Assembly (NCBI RefSeq): GCF_000716535.1
Contig: NZ_JNWV01000013.1
Span: 129,167-193,166, forward strand
Source: Streptomyces flaveolus
GTDB taxonomy: Bacteria; Actinomycetota; Actinomycetes; Streptomycetales; Streptomycetaceae
Length of the DNA: 64,000 nucleotides
Direction: 5' to 3'
Shown: piece after piece, positions 59,838 to 64,000 of the stretch
Numbering within the stretch: position 1 is the first letter of the stretch
How the letters are laid out: each line of letters opens with the position of its first letter
Position numbers and translations under genes: made by a program
The notes under the pieces: generated by a model
Told to the model about the DNA's origin: nothing
Databases searched by the model: none
Seen by the model: only the letters and a program-made list of their open reading frames with translations

Positions 59838-62800
59838 TCACGTGTCCGCGGATGAAGGCGCGGTGTCCGCCGAGCCGAGGCACGTACGGACGATGTCGGT
59901 GATCCGCTGCGCCAGCTCACGGGCGTGCGGCGGGTGCACCATGTCGTGGTGGTTGCCCGGCACCGGCACGGTGCTGATCCGCCCGCGGGTCAGCGTCCGC
60001 CAGGCGTCCGGATCGACGCGGGGGGTCTTGAGCGTCGGATGGTCCTCGGAGACGGTCAGCAGATGGACGTCCGCGGTGATCACCGCCTCGGGGCGGTAGC
60101 GCTCGGCCGCCACCCCGTTCGCGCGGGCCACCTCGACCATGCGGCGCACGGCCGTGGACTCGATCCGGTCCGGCAGCCTGCCGTCCTGGTGGGAGTGGCG
60201 CACCAGCGCCGCGATGATCTCGTTGTCGTCGAGCGCGTCCAGCTCGTGCGAGGCCAAACCGGCGTCGGCACCGAACCGGGACAGTACGTCCTCGTCACCG
60301 ACGAGGTCGGCGGACCCGGGAACCGGCGAGTCGAGCAGCACGAGCGCGCCGACCCGTCCGCCCGCCCGTTCCACGCGCCGCGCCATCTCGAACGCCACCA
60401 CACCGCCGAACGACCAGCCTCCGAGCAGCAAAGGCCCTTCGTGACCGGTCCCGGCGATCTCACTCAGGTACCGCTCCGCGATCTCCTCCACCGTGCGCAG
60501 CGGCGTCGCGTCCGTGTTGTAGCCGACCGCCTCGATGCCGTAGAGCGTCACCTTGCCCTCCAGCTCCCGGGCCAGGCCCATGTAGGAGCTGACGCCGCCA
60601 CCGTGCGGGTGGACCAGGAACAGCGGGGGACGGGAGTCGTGAGAGGCGGCGGCGAGGGGCACCAGCAGCCGCTCGGATACGGCGGACAGGTCCGGCAGCG
60701 CCGCGCAGAGTCCCTCGATCGTCGGCGTCCGGAAGAACGTGCTGAGCGGCACGCTCACACCGAGCTGTCGCCGCACCGCCTCCACCAGCTCGAACGCGGT
60801 CAGCGAGTTGCCTCCGGAGGCGAAGAAGTCGTCGCGCACGCCCACGGGGGAGCGGCCGAGTACGCGCTCGCAGATCGAGGTGACCTGGAGTTCCAGGGAG
60901 TCCCTGGGGGCGACGGGCGCCGCGCTCGCCTCCGGCTCCGGTGCGGGCAGCTGCTTGCGGTCCACCTTCCCGTTCGGTGTCAGCGGCATCTGCTCCAGGC
61001 CGACCAGGGCGGCCGGCACCATGTACTGCGGGAGGCGGTCCCGCAGGAAGGTCCGCAACCCGGCCTCGTCCGGCTGGTCACGCCACGACACGTAGCCGAC
61101 GATCCGGCGGTCCATGCCGTCCCCGGCCGTGATCACAGCGGCTCGGGCCACCGCGGGGTGACGCTGGAGCACCGCTTCGATCTCGCCGAGTTCGATCCGG
61201 TGACCGCGGATCTTGACCTGGGTGTCCTCCCGTCCGATGTATTCGAGCGTTCCGTCGGGGCGCCGGCGGGCGAGGTCACCGGTGCGGTACAGCCGCTCCC
61301 CGCTGCCGAACGGATCGGGCACGAACCGCTCGGCGGTGAGCCCGGGCCGGCCCGCGTAGCCACGGACGACCCCCACGCCACCGATGAGGAGTTCACCGAC
61401 GGCACCGATCGGCACCAGCTGCATCCGGTCGTCCACCACGTGGACCCGGGTGTTGGCGATCGGCCGGCCGATGGACACCGGCTCGCCGGAACCGCCCCCG
61501 GTGACCTCGGCCAGCGTCGAGTAGACGGTGGTCTCGGTCGGGCCGTACACGTTCCACAGGCGGGAGACCTTCGGCGCCAGTTCCTGGGCCAGCCGCGGGG
61601 ACATCGCCTCGCCGCCGGAGACGGCTTGCAGGTCCCCGCCCGACCAGCCGCTCAGCAGCAGCAAGTGCCAGGTCGCTGGCGTCGCCGCCAGCACCGTCGC
61701 CGCCGAGGAGGACAGGACACCCGCAAGTTCGGCTCCGTCCGAGGCGGTCTCCCGGTCTACGACCACCAGGCGCGCACCGCGGCTCAAGGGTACGAACAGC
61801 TCCAGCACCGAGGCGTCGAACGCCATGGTGGTCACCGTGCAGAGGACGTCCTCGCCGGACAGCTCCAGGGTGCGGGCGATGTCCAGGACGAAGTTCACCA
61901 GCCCGCGGTGAGGGACCATGACGCCCTTGGGACGCCCGGTAGAGCCGGACGTGTAGATGACGTAGGCCAGGTCGTCCGGCCGCAGCGGTGACTGCGGCGG
62001 CGCCGGAACGGTGACCGCCGGCTCGCCTACGTCGATGACGCGGACGTCCGCGTCGAGCCCCAGCTCCGTCAGCAGCCGGGGCCGTCCCAGCACCAGCCGG
62101 GCCCCGCTGTCCTCCAGCATGAACGCCAACCGGTCCGCCGGGTACGTGGGTTCGAGCGGGAGGTAGGGCGCGCCGGCCTTCAGGACCGCCAGCAGGGCCA
62201 CCACCATGTCCGGGGACCGTTCGACCAGCACTCCCACCGGGGCGTGCCGGCCCGCCCCCGCCGCCCGCAGCACGGAGGCCAGCGCGGCGGACCGCCGGAC
62301 GAGTTCGGCGTAGCTCACCTCCTGCCCGTCGGGGCCCTGCACGGCGACGGCGTCGGGCGTGCGCGCGGCCTGCTCGTCGATGAGCTCGGGGAGGAGACGG
62401 GCCGACTGCGGGCGCTCGGTGTCGTTCCACCGCGAGAGCAGCAGCCGCTTCTCCCCGGGAGTGAGCAGGTCGAGATCGGCGACCGGGGTGTCGGGCCGGC
62501 GCACGGCCTGGGCGAGGATCTGCCGGTAGTGCTCGGCGAACCGCGCGACGGTCTCCGGCTCGAACAACTCGGTCGCGTAGGAGACCAGCACCTCCATCCG
62601 CTCGCCCTGCGTCACCACGGTGACGTCGACGTCGAAGCGAGCGGTGTCCGCCTCGACCGGCAGGGACCGGACCGACACCCTGGGCAGCCGCAGCAGTGAC
62701 GTCTGCTCCTGGACCAGGTTGAACATCAGCTGGAACAGCGGGTTGCGACTCAGGTCGCGTTCCGGCTGGAGTTCGTCGACCAGCAGGTCGAACGGCACCC

Positions 62801-63845
62801 CCTGATGCTCGTACGCGTCCAGGGTGGTCCCCCGCACGCGGGACAGCAGGTCGGCGAACGTCGGGTTCCCGCCCAGGTCGGTGCGCAGCAGCACCGTGTT
62901 GACGAAGAACCCGATCAGTCCCTCCGTCTCCTGGAGCGTCCGGCCGGACATCGGGACGCCGACCGTCACGTCCCGGCTTCCGGAGTGCCGGGACACGAGA
63001 GCGGCGAAGGCCGCGAACAACACCATGAACGGCGTCACGCGATACCTCTGCGACAGCTCCCGCACGCCGGCGGCGACCGCGGGGTCGATCACGTGGGACA
63101 ACCGCGCGCCCGCACCGCCCCGCACCGCGGGCCGCGGGTGGTCGGTGCGCAACTCCGTCGCACTCGCACCGTCCAGCGTCCGCTTCCAGTGGTCCACCTC
63201 GCCGGCCATCTCCGGGGAGTCGAGCTGCCGCGCGGCCCAGCTCGCGTAGTCCGCGAACTGGATCGGCAGCGCCGGCAGCTCGGGACGGTTCCCGGCGACG
63301 AACGCGGCGTACGCCTGCGACAGTTCCGACCAGAGGATCTGCATCGAGGCGGCGTCCACGGCGATGTGGTGCACCACCACGGTGAACAGATGACGCTGCT
63401 CGGGCAGTTCGGTCAGGCGCGCGCGCATCCAGGGCCCGGTGGCCAGATCGAACGGCTGCCTGATGTCCGCGTCGCTCAGCCGGTGCGCTTCCTCGTGGGC
63501 CGGGCCGACGGCCAGGTACCGCAGGTCGGTCCGCTGGAGACGGATCACGGACGCCGGCTGGACACGCAGCCTCGGGCCCCCGGCGGCGTCCTGCACCACG
63601 CGGGACCGCAGAATACTGTGCCGCTCCACGACCAGCCCGAGCGCCGCGTCGAGTGCCTCGACGTCGAGCGGGCCGGACAGCTCGAAAACCTGCGCCATGT
63701 TGTATTCGACCAGCTCGGGGCGGAGGTGTTCGAGCAGCCAGACCCGTCGCTGTGCCGCCGACAGCGGCGCGTCCGCGCCGCTGTCGGCGCCGGCCTCCTG
63801 CCGCACCGCGGCCGGACCCCTCTCCACGATCGGACTCGTCGTCAT
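59838..63845 (-). CDS. Nonribosomal peptide synthetase module, C-A-T-TE
   Basis: 1,335 residues. Condensation domain at about 25-450 (VVHHIAVDAAS, His160 catalytic, Asp164), adenylation at about 475-985 (YTSGSTGRPKG, NVYGPTETTVY, YRTGDL, GKVDRK), thiolation near 1000-1060 (FASGGNSLTAFEL), thioesterase to the end (GGWSFGGVVAFE, LDSPVPG, and HHDMV). Manual A-domain selectivity residues are D-A-L-A-V-G-V-V-Y-K, which I cannot assign. The thioesterase means this is the last module and releases the peptide. Its ATG overlaps the stop of an NRPS gene that continues past the right edge. Confidence 0.95.
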   Translation of the reverse strand: MTTSPIVERGPAAVRQEAGADSGADAPLSAAQRRVWLLEHLRPELVEYNMAQVFELSGPLDVEALDAALGLVVERHSILRSRVVQDAAGGPRLRVQPASVIRLQRTDLRYLAVGPAHEEAHRLSDADIRQPFDLATGPWMRARLTELPEQRHLFTVVVHHIAVDAASMQILWSELSQAYAAFVAGNRPELPALPIQFADYASWAARQLDSPEMAGEVDHWKRTLDGASATELRTDHPRPAVRGGAGARLSHVIDPAVAAGVRELSQRYRVTPFMVLFAAFAALVSRHSGSRDVTVGVPMSGRTLQETEGLIGFFVNTVLLRTDLGGNPTFADLLSRVRGTTLDAYEHQGVPFDLLVDELQPERDLSRNPLFQLMFNLVQEQTSLLRLPRVSVRSLPVEADTARFDVDVTVVTQGERMEVLVSYATELFEPETVARFAEHYRQILAQAVRRPDTPVADLDLLTPGEKRLLLSRWNDTERPQSARLLPELIDEQAARTPDAVAVQGPDGQEVSYAELVRRSAALASVLRAAGAGRHAPVGVLVERSPDMVVALLAVLKAGAPYLPLEPTYPADRLAFMLEDSGARLVLGRPRLLTELGLDADVRVIDVGEPAVTVPAPPQSPLRPDDLAYVIYTSGSTGRPKGVMVPHRGLVNFVLDIARTLELSGEDVLCTVTTMAFDASVLELFVPLSRGARLVVVDRETASDGAELAGVLSSSAATVLAATPATWHLLLLSGWSGGDLQAVSGGEAMSPRLAQELAPKVSRLWNVYGPTETTVYSTLAEVTGGGSGEPVSIGRPIANTRVHVVDDRMQLVPIGAVGELLIGGVGVVRGYAGRPGLTAERFVPDPFGSGERLYRTGDLARRRPDGTLEYIGREDTQVKIRGHRIELGEIEAVLQRHPAVARAAVITAGDGMDRRIVGYVSWRDQPDEAGLRTFLRDRLPQYMVPAALVGLEQMPLTPNGKVDRKQLPAPEPEASAAPVAPRDSLELQVTSICERVLGRSPVGVRDDFFASGGNSLTAFELVEAVRRQLGVSVPLSTFFRTPTIEGLCAALPDLSAVSERLLVPLAAASHDSRPPLFLVHPHGGGVSSYMGLARELEGKVTLYGIEAVGYNTDATPLRTVEEIAERYLSEIAGTGHEGPLLLGGWSFGGVVAFEMARRVERAGGRVGALVLLDSPVPGSADLVGDEDVLSRFGADAGLASHELDALDDNEIIAALVRHSHQDGRLPDRIESTAVRRMVEVARANGVAAERYRPEAVITADVHLLTVSEDHPTLKTPRVDPDAWRTLTRGRISTVPVPGNHHDMVHPPHARELAQRITDIVRTCLGSADTAPSSADT

Positions 63846-64000
63846 CGGGGCGTCCTCTCGTCGGTCGCATCGGGCGCGGGCACGAGGTGTGCGATCGCTG
63901 CGGCCATGGTGTGGATGGTGGGGTTGTCGAAGATGAGGGCGAGGGGGATGTGGGGGGTGAGGGTGGTGCGGAGGCGGCTGATGATGCGGGTGGCGAGGAG
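63842..64000 (-). CDS. NRPS, partial (C-terminal end of a carrier domain)
   Basis: The final 52 residues read LLATRIISRLRTTLTPHIPL, then ALIFDNPTIHTMAAAIAHLV and a short tail, the second half of a thiolation domain after its serine motif. The stop overlaps the ATG of the C-A-T-TE protein (ATGA), so both are in the same operon and the carrier probably donates to the next condensation domain. The rest lies beyond the window. Confidence 0.9.
   Translation of the reverse strand, partial: LLATRIISRLRTTLTPHIPLALIFDNPTIHTMAAAIAHLVPAPDATDERTPR

Overview
The window is high-GC DNA with strong third-position G/C bias, GTG/TTG starts, ATGA/GTGA translational coupling and gene families typical of Streptomyces (StrR-like, XRE-TPR, LuxR and TetR regulators, type I encapsulin, F420-dependent oxidoreductases, many stand-alone NRPS parts). 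No rRNA, tRNA, CRISPR array or insertion sequence was recognised. All function calls come from reading the sequence; no database search was possible.

Region 1 (1-10.5 kb) holds accessory and housekeeping genes. They are a partial F420 oxidoreductase; a two-gene encapsulin nanocompartment (DyP peroxidase cargo plus shell); a histidine-kinase-like protein that lacks its histidine; a PAP2 phosphatase; and a three-gene HTH / Tap-like / Tpg-like cassette whose middle protein carries degenerate protein-primed (family B) DNA polymerase motifs. A secreted protein, an acyl-CoA-dehydrogenase-fold flavoenzyme and a TrmB/LuxR-type regulator follow. Region 2 (10.5-18.2 kb) has a very large secreted sedolisin protease with Kelch repeats, a VTT/DedA membrane protein, a TetR regulator with a clear operator coupled to an EamA exporter, and a small protein.

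Region 3 (18.2-25.5 kb) is regulatory. It holds two XRE-TPR paralogues (a third lies at 49.7 kb), a LuxR-type regulator, a cupin-like protein of unknown role, and a minus-strand set of carrier protein, cupin and StrR/NovG-type activator. It seems to open a large biosynthetic gene cluster (BGC). Region 4 (25.5-31.2 kb) has a HAD phosphatase, an F420 oxidoreductase, an aldose 1-epimerase, an aldehyde dehydrogenase, a GNAT protein and a second carrier protein.

Region 5 (31.4-49.5 kb) is one long, mostly overlapping plus-strand operon. Its order is: Fe/2OG oxygenase (HxE), carrier protein, PLP aminotransferase, AMP ligase, PhyH oxygenase, acyl-CoA-dehydrogenase-like enzyme, proline-type adenylation enzyme, two beta-lactamase-fold proteins (the second with Cys in place of the nucleophilic Ser), LanB-type dehydratase-family protein, ATP-grasp ligase, three-gene ABC exporter, second AMP ligase. 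The dehydrogenase, adenylation and carrier proteins look like the PltE/PltF/PltL (RedW/RedM/RedO) route from L-proline to pyrrolyl-2-carboxyl carrier protein.

Region 6 (49.7-52.8 kb) holds the third XRE-TPR protein and an XRE-NB-ARC regulator. Region 7 (52.8-64 kb, minus strand, entering from beyond the right edge) is a second operon: end of an NRPS, C-A-T-TE NRPS, PduX-like threonine kinase, cysteine-synthase-like PLP enzyme, ATP-grasp ligase, argininosuccinate-lyase-like enzyme, threonine-aldolase-like enzyme, MbtH protein, methyltransferase. Kinase plus PLP synthase plus fumarate-releasing lyase suggests conversion of threonine to a 2,3-diaminobutyrate-type residue. I cannot match the whole cluster to a known product. 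The combination of a pyrrole cassette, a LanB-like protein without precursor peptide, paired Ser/Cys beta-lactamase-fold enzymes and a threonine-amination module is the most promising novelty, together with the polymerase-like Tap/Tpg cassette.
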